DNA of 64,000 nt. Source: Myxococcales bacterium (GTDB lineage Bacteria; Myxococcota_A; Polyangia; Haliangiales; Haliangiaceae). Shown in pieces: positions 27,625 through 36,646 of the stretch (its first letter is position 1; each line of letters starts with the position of its first letter). The notes under the pieces were generated by a model. That model saw only the letters and a list, made by a program, of their open reading frames with translations, had not been told where the DNA came from and did not search any database. Where the stretch lies: the NCBI GenBank assembly GCA_016707895.1, contig JADJGV010000003.1, forward strand, positions 496,001 to 560,000, read 5' to 3'. The translations under genes and the position numbers were made by a program.

Positions 27625-28559
27625 GCGCCGCCGGGTTCGACGCCACCGGCGCGAGCCTGCTGGAGATCATCGCGCACCTCGACGGCGCGCTGGCCGGCGA
27701 CGCGCCCGAGGCCTGGCTGATCGCGCTGGATCCCGACGCCACCGCCGGCGCGTTCCCCGGCGAGCCGATCGCCGGCGGGCGCCACCGCCCGCTGCGGGTG
27801 TGGGTCGAGCTGGCCGACCGCCTGGGCCTGCGCCTGCGCGGACCGCGGCCCGCCGGGCCGGGACGGCTGGCGATCGGCTTCGCCCGGCGCACGACGGCGC
27901 CGGCGCCCGCGGTCGTCGACGACGATCCACGCGAGCGCTACGGCGCGGCGTCGGCGTTCGCCCGCCTCGACAAGCGCGAGGAGCCCGGCTTCGTGCTCGA
28001 TCTGGCCGAGGCCCTGGAGCGCGCGCGCCTGCCGCCGCGGCCCCGCGTGCTCGAGCTCGGCGTCAACACCGGCGACGCGATCGCGCTGCTCCTCGCGCTG
28101 CACCCCGGCCTGGCGCCGCAGGTGGTCGGTGTCGATCACAGCGCGAGCGCGCTGGCCGTGGCGCGGGCGCGGTTCGCCGATCGCGACGTGGCGCTGCACG
28201 CGGCCGACCTGGCCGACCTGCCGACGCTGCCGGTGGGCCGCTTCGATCTGGTGCTGGCGATCGGCGTCCTGCAGAGCCCCGGCGTCGACGATCGCGCGCT
28301 GTTGCGCCACGTCGTGCAGGAGCGCCTGACGCCGACCGGCGCGGTGATCCTGGGCGTACCCAACTGCCGCTACCGCGACGGCGAGCTGGCCCACGGCGCG
28401 CGCATGCGCAACTTCCGGCAGCCCGAGCTGGGCCTGGTGATCAAGGACGTCGCGTTCTACCGGAAGTACCTGCAGCAACACGACCGCGAGGTGTTCGTCA
28501 CCGGCCACCACGACCTGTTCGTCACCGGGGTGGCGCGGGCGTCGCGCGACTTGCGCTAA
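27621..28559 (+). CDS. SAM-dependent methyltransferase
   Basis: A 312-residue protein. An unassigned N-terminal region (1-115) precedes a class I methyltransferase fold: motif I VLELGVNTGDA (about 149-159), the acidic end of strand 2 in VVGVDHSASAL, HAADLADLP, and FDLVLAIGVLQSPG. The tail contains NCRYRDGELAHGARMRNF and LVIKDVAFYRKYLQQH, which resemble small-molecule methyltransferases. The substrate is unknown. Translational coupling to the SDR upstream suggests a joint pathway step. Confidence 0.85.
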   Translation: MSAAGFDATGASLLEIIAHLDGALAGDAPEAWLIALDPDATAGAFPGEPIAGGRHRPLRVWVELADRLGLRLRGPRPAGPGRLAIGFARRTTAPAPAVVDDDPRERYGAASAFARLDKREEPGFVLDLAEALERARLPPRPRVLELGVNTGDAIALLLALHPGLAPQVVGVDHSASALAVARARFADRDVALHAADLADLPTLPVGRFDLVLAIGVLQSPGVDDRALLRHVVQERLTPTGAVILGVPNCRYRDGELAHGARMRNFRQPELGLVIKDVAFYRKYLQQHDREVFVTGHHDLFVTGVARASRDLR

Positions 28560-28562
28560 TCT
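28557..28562 (+). promoter_or_regulatory. -10-like TAATCT eight nt before upp
   Basis: TAATCT overlaps the methyltransferase stop codon and ends eight nt before ATG 28571. Confidence 0.35.
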
Positions 28563-28570
28563 CCGCGGCC

Positions 28571-29203
28571 ATGGCAGGCCAGGTCATCGTCATCGGGCAT
28601 CCGCTGGTGCAGCACAAGCTGACGCTGATGCGCAACAAGGACACCAGCACCAGCACGTTCCGCAACCTGCTGCGCGAGATCAGCATGCTGCTGGGCTACG
28701 AGGTGTGTCGCGACTTCCCGACCACGATGATCCCGATCGAGACGCCGGTCGCGCCGACGATGGCGCCGGTGCTCGACGGCAAGAAGATCGTGCTGGTGTC
28801 GATCCTGCGCGCCGGCAGCGGCATCCTCGACGGCATGCTCGAGATCCTGCCCAGCGCGCGGGTCGGGCACATCGGCCTGTACCGCGATCCCAAGACGCTG
28901 CAGGCCGTCGAGTACTTCTTCAAGGTCCCCGAGAGCATGCAGGACCGCGACGCCATCTTGCTCGACCCGATGCTGGCCACCGGCAACAGCGCGGTCGCGG
29001 CGGTCACGCGGCTCAAGGCGACCAAGCCGCGGTCGATCAAGTTCGTGTGCCTGCTGACCTGCCCCGAGGGCATCAAGGTGCTGCACGCCGCGCACCCCGA
29101 CGTGCCGATCTACACCGCCGCGATCGACGAGCGGCTCAACGCCAAGAGCTACATCGTGCCCGGCCTGGGCGACGCGGGCGACCGGCTGTTCGGCACCAAG
29201 TAG
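28571..29203 (+). CDS. upp: Uracil phosphoribosyltransferase
   Basis: Converts uracil and PRPP to UMP in pyrimidine salvage. The 210-residue length is normal for Upp. The family signature is clear: HPLVQHKLTLMRNKDTSTSTFRNLLREIS at the start, VSILRAGSGILDGML, the PRPP loop LLDPMLATGNSA, and the C-terminal uracil site YTAAIDERLN...YIVPGLGDAGDRLFGTK. It ends one base before the stop of the convergent AraC-type gene. Confidence 0.97.
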   Translation: MAGQVIVIGHPLVQHKLTLMRNKDTSTSTFRNLLREISMLLGYEVCRDFPTTMIPIETPVAPTMAPVLDGKKIVLVSILRAGSGILDGMLEILPSARVGHIGLYRDPKTLQAVEYFFKVPESMQDRDAILLDPMLATGNSAVAAVTRLKATKPRSIKFVCLLTCPEGIKVLHAAHPDVPIYTAAIDERLNAKSYIVPGLGDAGDRLFGTK

Positions 29204-29204
29204 C

Positions 29205-30176
29205 TCACGCGTCGCTGAACATCACCCGGTAGGCGCGGGGCGTGACGCCGAGCGTGCGGCGGAAGGCGCGGGCCAGCTGCGCGCCGTCGGCGAAGCCGCT
29301 GGCGGCGGCCACCTGCTTGGCCGGGCGCGGGCCGCCGGCCAGCAGCTGCCGCGCGTGCTCGACCCGCAGCCGCTCGATCAGCTTGGCCGGCGTGGTGCCG
29401 ACGGTGGCCGCGCACCGGCGATGCAGCGTGCGCACCGACAGCCCGGCCTGGCGCGCCAGCCGCGGCACGTCGAGGCCGCGCAGGTGGGCCCGGGCCCACG
29501 CGATCGTCGGCGCCAGCGAGTCGTCGACGGCCTGGGCCAGCAGCGCGTCGCTCCACTGCGACTGGAAGCCGGGGCGCCGTGCGTACAGCACCAGCTGCGA
29601 CGCCACCCGATCGGCGACCGCGCGGCCGTGGTCGGCCTCGACCAGCGCCAGCGCCATGTCGATGCCGGTGGTGACGCCGGCCGAGGTCCACAGCCGGCCG
29701 TCGCGCACGAAGATCGCCTCGCGATCGACGGTCGCCGTCGGGCAGTAGCGCGCCAGCCGATCGCACGCCGCCCAGTGGGTCGCGACCCGGCGCCCGGCCA
29801 GCAGCCCCGCGGCCGCCAGCACGAACGCCCCCGAGCACACCGAGCCGAGGCGCTCGACCACCGGCGCCGCCCGAGCCAACCAGGCGGTGAGGCCGCCATC
29901 GGCGATCGCCGCGCGCACGCCGCGCTCGTCGGCGCCGGCCACCAGCACGGTGTCCTTGGCGGTGGCGCGCAACGTCGCCAGCCGGACCGTGGCGAAGACC
30001 AGCCCGCTCGACGTCGTGATCGCACCGCCGCCCGGGCTGGCCACCACCAGCCGGTAGCCGGGCGCCGCCAGCTCGTGGTTGGCGCCGGCGAACGCCTCGA
30101 GCGGGCCGGTGACGTCGAGGCTCTGGGCGCCGGGCACCGCGATCAGCACGACCCGGCGACACGGACGCTGCGGCAT
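29205..30176 (-). CDS. AraC-type regulator with DJ-1/PfpI sensor domain
   Basis: A 323-residue regulator. Residues 8-190 are a DJ-1/PfpI (class I glutamine amidotransferase-like) domain with a nucleophile-elbow Cys in GSVCSGAFVLA and ATHWAACDRL. Residues 215-320 are an AraC/XylS two-helix DNA-binding domain (RLARQAGLSVRTLHRRC... TPRAYRVMF). This is the FtrA/GlxA-type architecture. In-frame ATGs also occur at 30191, 30194 and 30203; I chose 30176, which begins closest to the domain and leaves an AT-rich gap before the divergent PfpI gene. It is likely to control that gene. Confidence 0.85.
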   Translation of the reverse strand: MPQRPCRRVVLIAVPGAQSLDVTGPLEAFAGANHELAAPGYRLVVASPGGGAITTSSGLVFATVRLATLRATAKDTVLVAGADERGVRAAIADGGLTAWLARAAPVVERLGSVCSGAFVLAAAGLLAGRRVATHWAACDRLARYCPTATVDREAIFVRDGRLWTSAGVTTGIDMALALVEADHGRAVADRVASQLVLYARRPGFQSQWSDALLAQAVDDSLAPTIAWARAHLRGLDVPRLARQAGLSVRTLHRRCAATVGTTPAKLIERLRVEHARQLLAGGPRPAKQVAAASGFADGAQLARAFRRTLGVTPRAYRVMFSDA

Positions 30177-30202
30177 TGGCAGAATATGCATGTTGATTGT
30201 CA

Positions 30203-30231
30203 TTCGTGCCAGCGCCGACGTCGGCTAGGGT
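30203..30231 (+). promoter_or_regulatory. Candidate promoter of isonitrile hydratase-like gene
   Basis: TTCGTG, a 17-nt spacer and TAGGGT, ending six nt before ATG 30238. The -35 is weak; the spacer contains the palindrome at 30214-30225. Confidence 0.4.
30214..30225. promoter_or_regulatory. Candidate operator, 12-bp palindrome
   Basis: GCCGACGTCGGC is a perfect palindrome in the short gap between the AraC-type regulator and the divergent PfpI gene, directly before the TAGGGT hexamer. Repressor binding here would block the promoter; this is inferred from position. Confidence 0.4.
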
Positions 30232-30237
30232 CTGCCC

Positions 30238-30936
30238 ATGACGAATCCACCGCCCTTGCAGATCGGCCTGCTGCTGTTCCCCGGCGTCACCCAGCTCGAC
30301 CTCACCGGACCGTTCGAGCTGTTCAGCCGCATCCCCGGCGCCCGGCTGGCCACGGTGTGGAAGCAGCCGGGCCCGGTGCGCGCCGACAGCGGCCTCGAGC
30401 TGGTCGCCAGCGAGGGCTACGCCACCTGCCCGCCCCTCGACCTGCTGTTCGTGCCCGGCGGCTACGGCCAGATCGCTCAGATGGAGGACGCCGAGACCCT
30501 GGCGTTCCTGCGCCATCACGGCGAGCGCGCGCGGTGGGTGACGTCGGCCTGCACCGGCTCGTTGCTGCTCGGCGCGGCGGGGCTGCTGCGCGGCTACCGC
30601 GCCGCGACCCACTGGATGTACATGGACCTCCTGCCCGCGTTCGGCGCGACCCCGGTGGCCGAGCGGGTGGTCATCGATCGCAACCGCATCACCGCCGGCG
30701 GCGTCACCGCCGGGATCGACTTCGGCCTGCGGGTGATCGCCGAAATCGCCGGGGTCGAGGCGGCGCAGACGGCGCAGCTCGAGCTCGAGTACGACCCGCA
30801 ACCGCCGTTCGCGTGCGGCCACCCGCGCTCGGCGCCGGCCGAGCTGGTGGCCTCGGTGCGGGCGCGGTTCGCCGCGCGGATGGCCGAGCGCGAGGCCCAG
30901 CTGGCGCGGCTCAGGGCGGCGGCGCCAGCTCGGTGA
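30238..30936 (+). CDS. DJ-1/PfpI protein, isonitrile hydratase-like
   Basis: A 232-residue DJ-1/PfpI enzyme. Residues matching the isonitrile hydratase active site are present: Asp21 in TQLDLTGPFELF, nucleophile Cys105 in VTSACTGSLLLG with the adjacent Thr, and the downstream ATHWM and DRNRITAGGVTAGIDF motifs. Such enzymes hydrate isonitriles to N-formamides. Its neighbour across the divergent promoter is a regulator built on the same fold. Its last 26 bp overlap the end of the convergent DUF4241 gene. Confidence 0.85.
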   Translation: MTNPPPLQIGLLLFPGVTQLDLTGPFELFSRIPGARLATVWKQPGPVRADSGLELVASEGYATCPPLDLLFVPGGYGQIAQMEDAETLAFLRHHGERARWVTSACTGSLLLGAAGLLRGYRAATHWMYMDLLPAFGATPVAERVVIDRNRITAGGVTAGIDFGLRVIAEIAGVEAAQTAQLELEYDPQPPFACGHPRSAPAELVASVRARFAARMAEREAQLARLRAAAPAR

Positions 30937-31681
30937 GCAACAGCGTCGGCGCGCCGGCGTCGTCGAGGCCCCACCAGCACGGGCAGCGATCGGCGCCGCC
31001 CGCCAGGAACGCGACGCAGGTGCCGACGGCGACCGGGCTGGGCTGGTAGCTGGCCCACCCCCACGCCGGCGCGTAGTGCTCGGTCAGGAGCTGGCGCTCG
31101 AGCGCCGCGAAGCTGGCGGTGGGGAAGCCGGCGCGCTCATCGACCATCGCCGCGAACGCCCGCGCGTCGGCGAAGGCGCCGGCCGCGGCGTCGATGGCGT
31201 AGTCGGTGGTGCCGTCGGCGGCGGCCGCCGGCTCCCAGCGCGCGACCGGCCGGTCGCCGAGGCGCACGAACGCCGCCACCGCGCGCGCCGCGTCGGGGAA
31301 GTCGCCGACCACCAGCGTCACCGGATAGGCGCCGGGCGGCAGCGCGCGCGCCAGCGACTGGCCGCGCGCCGCGAACGGATCGCCGACCACCAGCTGCCCG
31401 CTCGGCAGGTGCAGCGCGGGCAGGTCGTGCAGGTGCAGCGCGACGTCGCCGAGCTGACCACCGTCGACCAGGTACGCGTCGAGCCGCGCCAGCCCGCTCG
31501 GCGGCGCGGTCGCAGGCGTCGGCCTCGGTCGGGTCGGCTTGGTCACGGACTTCGGCTTGCTCGCAGCCTTCTGCTTGGCCGCGGCCTTCGGCTTGCTCGC
31601 CGACGTCGTGGCCTTCGGCTTCGCCGCGGCCCGCTTGGACGGAGCCGGCCTGGCCTTCGCGCGCGCTTGCGCTCCCCGCAT
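30911..31681 (-). CDS. DUF4241 protein with Lys/Ala/Pro-rich N-terminus
   Basis: A 256-residue protein. Residues 1-62 are a histone-H1-like basic low-complexity tail rich in AAKPKA-type units, with about 18 Lys. The rest fits DUF4241: LPSGQLVVGDPF, LPPGAYPVTLVVGDF, RPVARWEPA, YAIDAAAGAFAD and the late CPCWWGLDDAG. The function of DUF4241 is unknown; the basic tail could bind DNA or other polyanions. TACCGT ends six nt before ATG 31681. Confidence 0.75.
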   Translation of the reverse strand: MRGAQARAKARPAPSKRAAAKPKATTSASKPKAAAKQKAASKPKSVTKPTRPRPTPATAPPSGLARLDAYLVDGGQLGDVALHLHDLPALHLPSGQLVVGDPFAARGQSLARALPPGAYPVTLVVGDFPDAARAVAAFVRLGDRPVARWEPAAAADGTTDYAIDAAAGAFADARAFAAMVDERAGFPTASFAALERQLLTEHYAPAWGWASYQPSPVAVGTCVAFLAGGADRCPCWWGLDDAGAPTLLLTELAPPP

Positions 31682-31687
31682 CCCCTG

Positions 31688-31693
31688 ACGGTA
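31688..31693 (-). promoter_or_regulatory. -10-like TACCGT six nt before DUF4241 gene
   Basis: Minus-strand TACCGT (extended by TTGA directly upstream) ends six nt before ATG 31681. Confidence 0.4.
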
Positions 31694-31727
31694 TCAAGAA
31701 CTCGGACGGGGATCTCGCCCCGCCCGC

Positions 31728-32315
31728 TCAGCCCGCGGCGCGCTGCTCTTCGGTACGCCGGCGGCGCATGACGTCGAGCACGGTCGACGCCTTCTTCAGC
31801 TTGTCGCCGATGATCTTGTCGTCGACCGGGTAGTCGGTGCGGAACGCCAGGCCGTCCTCGTACAGGATCTCGCGGGCCTCGTCGTTATCGAGGTACAGCG
31901 CGAGCTTCTTGCCCTTGTAGATCTGCGTGCGGAGGCCGGCGACCTTGCCCTCGAGCCAGGTCATCAGGTCGCCCATCAGGCCGCGGCAGATCTTCAGGTC
32001 CTCGTCGAGGCCCTCGAACAGCTCCGAGAAGCGCTCGCGGAACGCGACGCCGTCTTCGCCGCCATCGGCGACCACCGCGAGCATCGCGAGCCGCAGCAGG
32101 ATGGCGTCGTCGGCGAAGCTGGCCACGGCCTCGTTGCGGTCCGACACGAAGTCGTTGGGCGAGACCACGTACATGATCGTGCCGACCGCGAGCTCGCGGG
32201 CCGACCGCGGCAGGTTCTCGTCGTCCATCGCCTCGATCGCGATCTTGAGGTCGTGGGGGAGGGAAACCAGCCAGGTCTTGAACAGCTCGACGAATCGAGC
32301 TTCCGGAGTCGACAC
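31728..32315 (-). CDS. DUF1232 (YkvA-like) protein
   Basis: A 195-residue protein. The DUF1232 core is recognisable in the helix ELAVGTIMYVVSPNDFVSDRNEAVASFADDAILLRLAM, where the family has Y-x2-SP-x-D-x-IPD...G-x-LDDA. The remainder is helical and charged (KVAGLRTQIYKGKKLALYL). There is no clear membrane span here, unlike some YkvA proteins. The start is GTG 32315 with a modest AAGAGA upstream; the open frame extends to 32408 without a sensible protein start. Function unknown. Confidence 0.75.
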   Translation of the reverse strand: MSTPEARFVELFKTWLVSLPHDLKIAIEAMDDENLPRSARELAVGTIMYVVSPNDFVSDRNEAVASFADDAILLRLAMLAVVADGGEDGVAFRERFSELFEGLDEDLKICRGLMGDLMTWLEGKVAGLRTQIYKGKKLALYLDNDEAREILYEDGLAFRTDYPVDDKIIGDKLKKASTVLDVMRRRRTEEQRAAG

Positions 32316-32517
32316 GGACGTTCTCTTTTGCAGTGGCCCAGGGGGCCGGGTGAAGGACGCGGGCAGGGAGCCCCGCCCGTAAGTATCAACCTGCCCTCGA
32401 AAACACAACCCCTTCGGTAGGATGGCGAAATCGTGAGGGTCGCCGGGGGGCGATTCGGCGCCGGCGCGGTCCGGTGGCGATCCGTGGTTAGGCGCCGCGT
32501 GGTACCGTCGAGCGTCC
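32316..32517. promoter_or_regulatory. Divergent intergenic region, 202 bp
   Basis: The longest gap in the window, lying between two divergent genes, so it must hold two promoters. An AT-richer patch at 32380-32408 probably belongs to the minus-strand promoter. TACCGT at 32503-32508 ends nine nt before GTG 32518 and is the plus-strand -10 candidate. No repeat or RNA gene is seen. Confidence 0.4.
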
Positions 32518-34023
32518 GTGGCTGCGAAGCGCTCGCCGATCCTGGGTTACAACCACAATGTCCGCTTTCGCGGCATCGTGTTTCATATCCAGACCGAGGA
32601 CTCGGGGATCATCAATCCCCACGTGTTCACCCACCTGTTCCACGGTGGCGTGATCATCTCGACGCGCAAGCTGGTCTACGACCCCGACGCCAACGACGAG
32701 GCCGTCAAGGCCCTCATGCAGGCCCAGCACAAGGCCGTCATGAAGGACCTGAAGCGGGGCACCTTCGACGACAAGATCGACTCGTATCTCGGCGGCACCG
32801 AGGGCCTGCTGCCCCGGGAGAGCGCGATCTCGGTCGCCGCGCCGCGCCCGGTGCCAGCGGCGGTCGTCGACGAGCCGGTCGAGGCGGCGGCGATCGACGA
32901 GCCGCCGGTCGCCCCGCCCGCCGTCGCCCCCGACGCCACGCCGCAGCTCGAGATCATCGACGCGCTCTCCGAGCCGATCGAGCTGCCGCTGAAGGTGCGC
33001 CCGCCCGCACCGGATCCGGAGCCGGAGCTCGAGCTGCCGGCGCCGGCGCTGGACCTCCCGGCCCCCGCGCTGGTGGTCGACGACGCCCCCTCCGCCGAGA
33101 TCGAGATCCTGGGGGCGTACGCCTACGCGGACGCCGCGCCCGAGGACATGCCGGTCGGCGACGCGACGATCCCCATCCCGACGATGCCGGAGTTCGCGCT
33201 CCGACGACACGGCGACACCGCCCCGGCGCCGATCGCGGCCCGCTCCGGGACCACCCCGCCACCGGTGCGGGTGGCGTTCAACGCCACCGACGCCGCGCGG
33301 GCGCCGACCGAGCAGGTGCCCCCGGCGATCACCGCGGCCCTCGACCTCGACGCCGGCGGCGCCGCCAGCCACAAGAACGACGTGTCGGCGGCGATGCGCG
33401 CGATCCAGGTCACCGACGAGGAGCTGTCGGCGGCGGGCCTGAGCGAGATGGCCGAGATCCACTCACCGGCCCCGCCCTCGGCGCCCGCGCCGCCCGGCGC
33501 CCAGCCCGAGCGCGCTGGCTCGTACCACCTCGGCCGCAAGACCGGCGTCGTCGAGGCAGCGCGGCCGCCGATCCCGCGCCCGTCGACCACCCCGGCGCCG
33601 GCGCGCCCGCCGCTGGCCCGCCCGACCCCGCCGCCGCTGCCGCCGCGCGCCGCCACGCCCGTCGGCTCGCGGGTGCCCACGCCGAACCCGACCCCGGCGC
33701 GGCCGATGCCAGCGATCCCGCAGCGCGCCGGCACCCAGCCGCGCACCGGCGCGCCGGCGCGCCCACCGACGCCGCCGTCCAACCCGGTGCCCCGGCCCAG
33801 CACCGCCCCTAGCAGCGGCCCGAGCCGCGGCCGCCCGGCCAGCGGCGGCGTGGTGGTCTCGCGCCCGGCGGTGATCGTCGGCGGCAAGGGCGCGCCGACC
33901 GCGCCGCCGGCCAAGCCGCGCCGCGCCCGCGAGGCCGAGGGCTTCGGCGGCGACCTGATCTCCGAGCGCAGCCTGGACGAGGTGATCCTGGCGTACCTGT
34001 CGGAAGACACCAACGACGAGTGA
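32518..34023 (+). CDS. Conserved-looking Pro-rich protein, 501 aa
   Basis: From GTG 32518. Residues 1-95 form a compact domain (SPILGYNHNVRFRGIVFHIQTEDSG, HVFTHLFHGGVIISTRKLVYD, MQAQHKAVMKDLKRGTFDDKID) that looks like a structured module of unknown type. Residues 100-465 are Pro/Ala-rich and probably disordered. The last 25 residues regain complexity (LISERSLDEVILAYLSEDTNDE) as if they were a docking peptide. No membrane span or signal peptide. The stop overlaps the ATG of the glutaredoxin gene, so translation is coupled. Function unknown. Confidence 0.7.
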   Translation: MAAKRSPILGYNHNVRFRGIVFHIQTEDSGIINPHVFTHLFHGGVIISTRKLVYDPDANDEAVKALMQAQHKAVMKDLKRGTFDDKIDSYLGGTEGLLPRESAISVAAPRPVPAAVVDEPVEAAAIDEPPVAPPAVAPDATPQLEIIDALSEPIELPLKVRPPAPDPEPELELPAPALDLPAPALVVDDAPSAEIEILGAYAYADAAPEDMPVGDATIPIPTMPEFALRRHGDTAPAPIAARSGTTPPPVRVAFNATDAARAPTEQVPPAITAALDLDAGGAASHKNDVSAAMRAIQVTDEELSAAGLSEMAEIHSPAPPSAPAPPGAQPERAGSYHLGRKTGVVEAARPPIPRPSTTPAPARPPLARPTPPPLPPRAATPVGSRVPTPNPTPARPMPAIPQRAGTQPRTGAPARPPTPPSNPVPRPSTAPSSGPSRGRPASGGVVVSRPAVIVGGKGAPTAPPAKPRRAREAEGFGGDLISERSLDEVILAYLSEDTNDE

Positions 34024-34301
34024 TGGCGACCGTCACGATCTACACCCGCGCGCTGTGCGGCTACTGCTGGCGGGCGACCCGCCTGCTGCGCAAGAAGGGG
34101 GTGGCCTTCGAGGAGCGGGACACCACCGGCGACGCCGCCACCCGCGCGTGGCTGGCCCGGGTGACCGGCCGCACCACGGTGCCGCAGGTGTTCATCAACG
34201 GCCGCGCCATCGGCGGCTCCGACGACCTGGCGGCGCTCGACGCCCGCGGCGAGCTCGATCGCCTGCTGGCCGAGCCGCCGCAGCCCAACCCGACGCCGTA
34301 G
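34023..34301 (+). CDS. grxC: Glutaredoxin (class I, CGYC)
   Basis: A 92-residue thiol-disulfide oxidoreductase. The active site CGYC is at residues 12-15 (most Grx3 proteins have CPYC), followed by the cis-Pro motif TTVPQVFING and the glutathione-binding GGSDDLAALD. It reduces disulfides or glutathionylated proteins using glutathione. The ATG shares a base with the preceding stop, and its own stop directly abuts the stop of the convergent cysS gene, leaving no space for a terminator. Confidence 0.92.
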   Translation: MATVTIYTRALCGYCWRATRLLRKKGVAFEERDTTGDAATRAWLARVTGRTTVPQVFINGRAIGGSDDLAALDARGELDRLLAEPPQPNPTP

Positions 34302-35831
<1,530 letters not shown>

Positions 35832-35857
35832 GGTCCCGGGGTTGTAACACGTGGCGT

Positions 35858-35872
35858 CGGAGCGGCGCTCCG
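35858..35872. other. Hairpin between lipoprotein gene and cysS
   Basis: CGGAGC-GGC-GCTCCG is a perfect six-bp stem with three-nt loop, extendable through G-C and G-T pairs to about 35853-35877. It follows the stop of the upstream minus-strand gene and precedes cysS; there is no T-run, so intrinsic termination is doubtful. Confidence 0.35.
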
Positions 35873-35879
35873 GCGTGTG

Positions 35880-36608
35880 TCAGCGCACGCAGACGGCGGC
35901 GACGATCGGGGCGGTCGGCGCCGACTGCCACCAGCCGTTCACCCGCGACCCGCCGTCGCTGTTGCAGTTGCCGGCCTGGGCCACCTTGATGACGACGTCG
36001 TGGCGGCCGGGCGCGCTGGGCGCGGTCACGGTGCCGGTGCGGAGCTGCCGCTGGGTGACGCCCTGCTGCGGGTTGCCGAAGTCGACGCACTGGAAGCGCG
36101 CGCCGCCGGCGAACCCGACCTCGACCTGATCGTTGCAGTTGCCGCAGCCGTTGTTGTCGTCGCGCAGCGCGACGGTGTCGCCGAACCCGACGGTGGCGCC
36201 CGGCGCCAGCTCGATGACGTTGGGGCCGAAGTTGAAGCTCCACAGCTCGATCGACGCGTTGAGGTTGCCGCCGGTCGACGCCGGCAGGCCGATCGTCGGG
36301 CGGGTCGGGCCGCAGTCCCAGTCGTCGCAGCCGTCGGGCGTGCCGTCGCTGTCGGCGTCGCGGCGGTCGTCGGAGCCCGGGCAGCGATCGACGTCGTTGC
36401 AGACGGTGTCGTTGTCGTCGTCGCCGCACGGGCCCGGCGCGTCGATGGGCAGCGGGCCGGGGGCGTCGATCGTCGCGACCGCGCCGTCGGGGTCGGGGAG
36501 CCGGCCGTCGGAACTCCCGCCCGGCGGCAGGCCGCTGGGATCGAACGCGCACGCGGCCAGCGTGGCCGCGAGGCCGACGAGGCACAGGCCAGCTCGACGA
36601 GGCCGCAT
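35880..36608 (-). CDS. Lipoprotein with TSP3-like calcium repeats
   Basis: A 242-residue exported protein with lipobox TLAACAFD, a Gly/Pro/Asp linker, then acidic DxDxDG-type segments (CGDDDNDTVCNDVDRC, DSDGTPDGCDDWDC) resembling thrombospondin type 3 calcium-binding repeats. A beta-rich C-terminal domain with paired Cys follows (CGNCNDQVEVGF, GNCNSDGG). I chose ATG 36608; a GTG three bases upstream is equally in frame. A clear promoter TTGACG-N18-TACCAT lies immediately upstream. Confidence 0.75.
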   Translation of the reverse strand: MRPRRAGLCLVGLAATLAACAFDPSGLPPGGSSDGRLPDPDGAVATIDAPGPLPIDAPGPCGDDDNDTVCNDVDRCPGSDDRRDADSDGTPDGCDDWDCGPTRPTIGLPASTGGNLNASIELWSFNFGPNVIELAPGATVGFGDTVALRDDNNGCGNCNDQVEVGFAGGARFQCVDFGNPQQGVTQRQLRTGTVTAPSAPGRHDVVIKVAQAGNCNSDGGSRVNGWWQSAPTAPIVAAVCVR

Positions 36609-36616
36609 CACGCGCG

Positions 36617-36646
36617 ATGGTAGCGACCGGGCGGCCGCAGCGTCAA
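36617..36646 (-). promoter_or_regulatory. Promoter of TSP3-like lipoprotein gene
   Basis: Minus-strand TTGACG (36641-36646), an 18-nt spacer and TACCAT (36617-36622), eight nt before ATG 36608. The -35 overlaps the stop codon of the upstream gene. Confidence 0.55.

Noticed and set aside
32316..32517. A small RNA gene in the longest gap
   Set aside because: No stem followed by a T-run and no boundary signal on either strand; the gap is sufficiently explained by two divergent promoters.
35858..35872. Intrinsic terminator or T-box leader before cysS
   Set aside because: The hairpin has no T-run, and there is no room for a T-box specifier or antiterminator in 48 bp.
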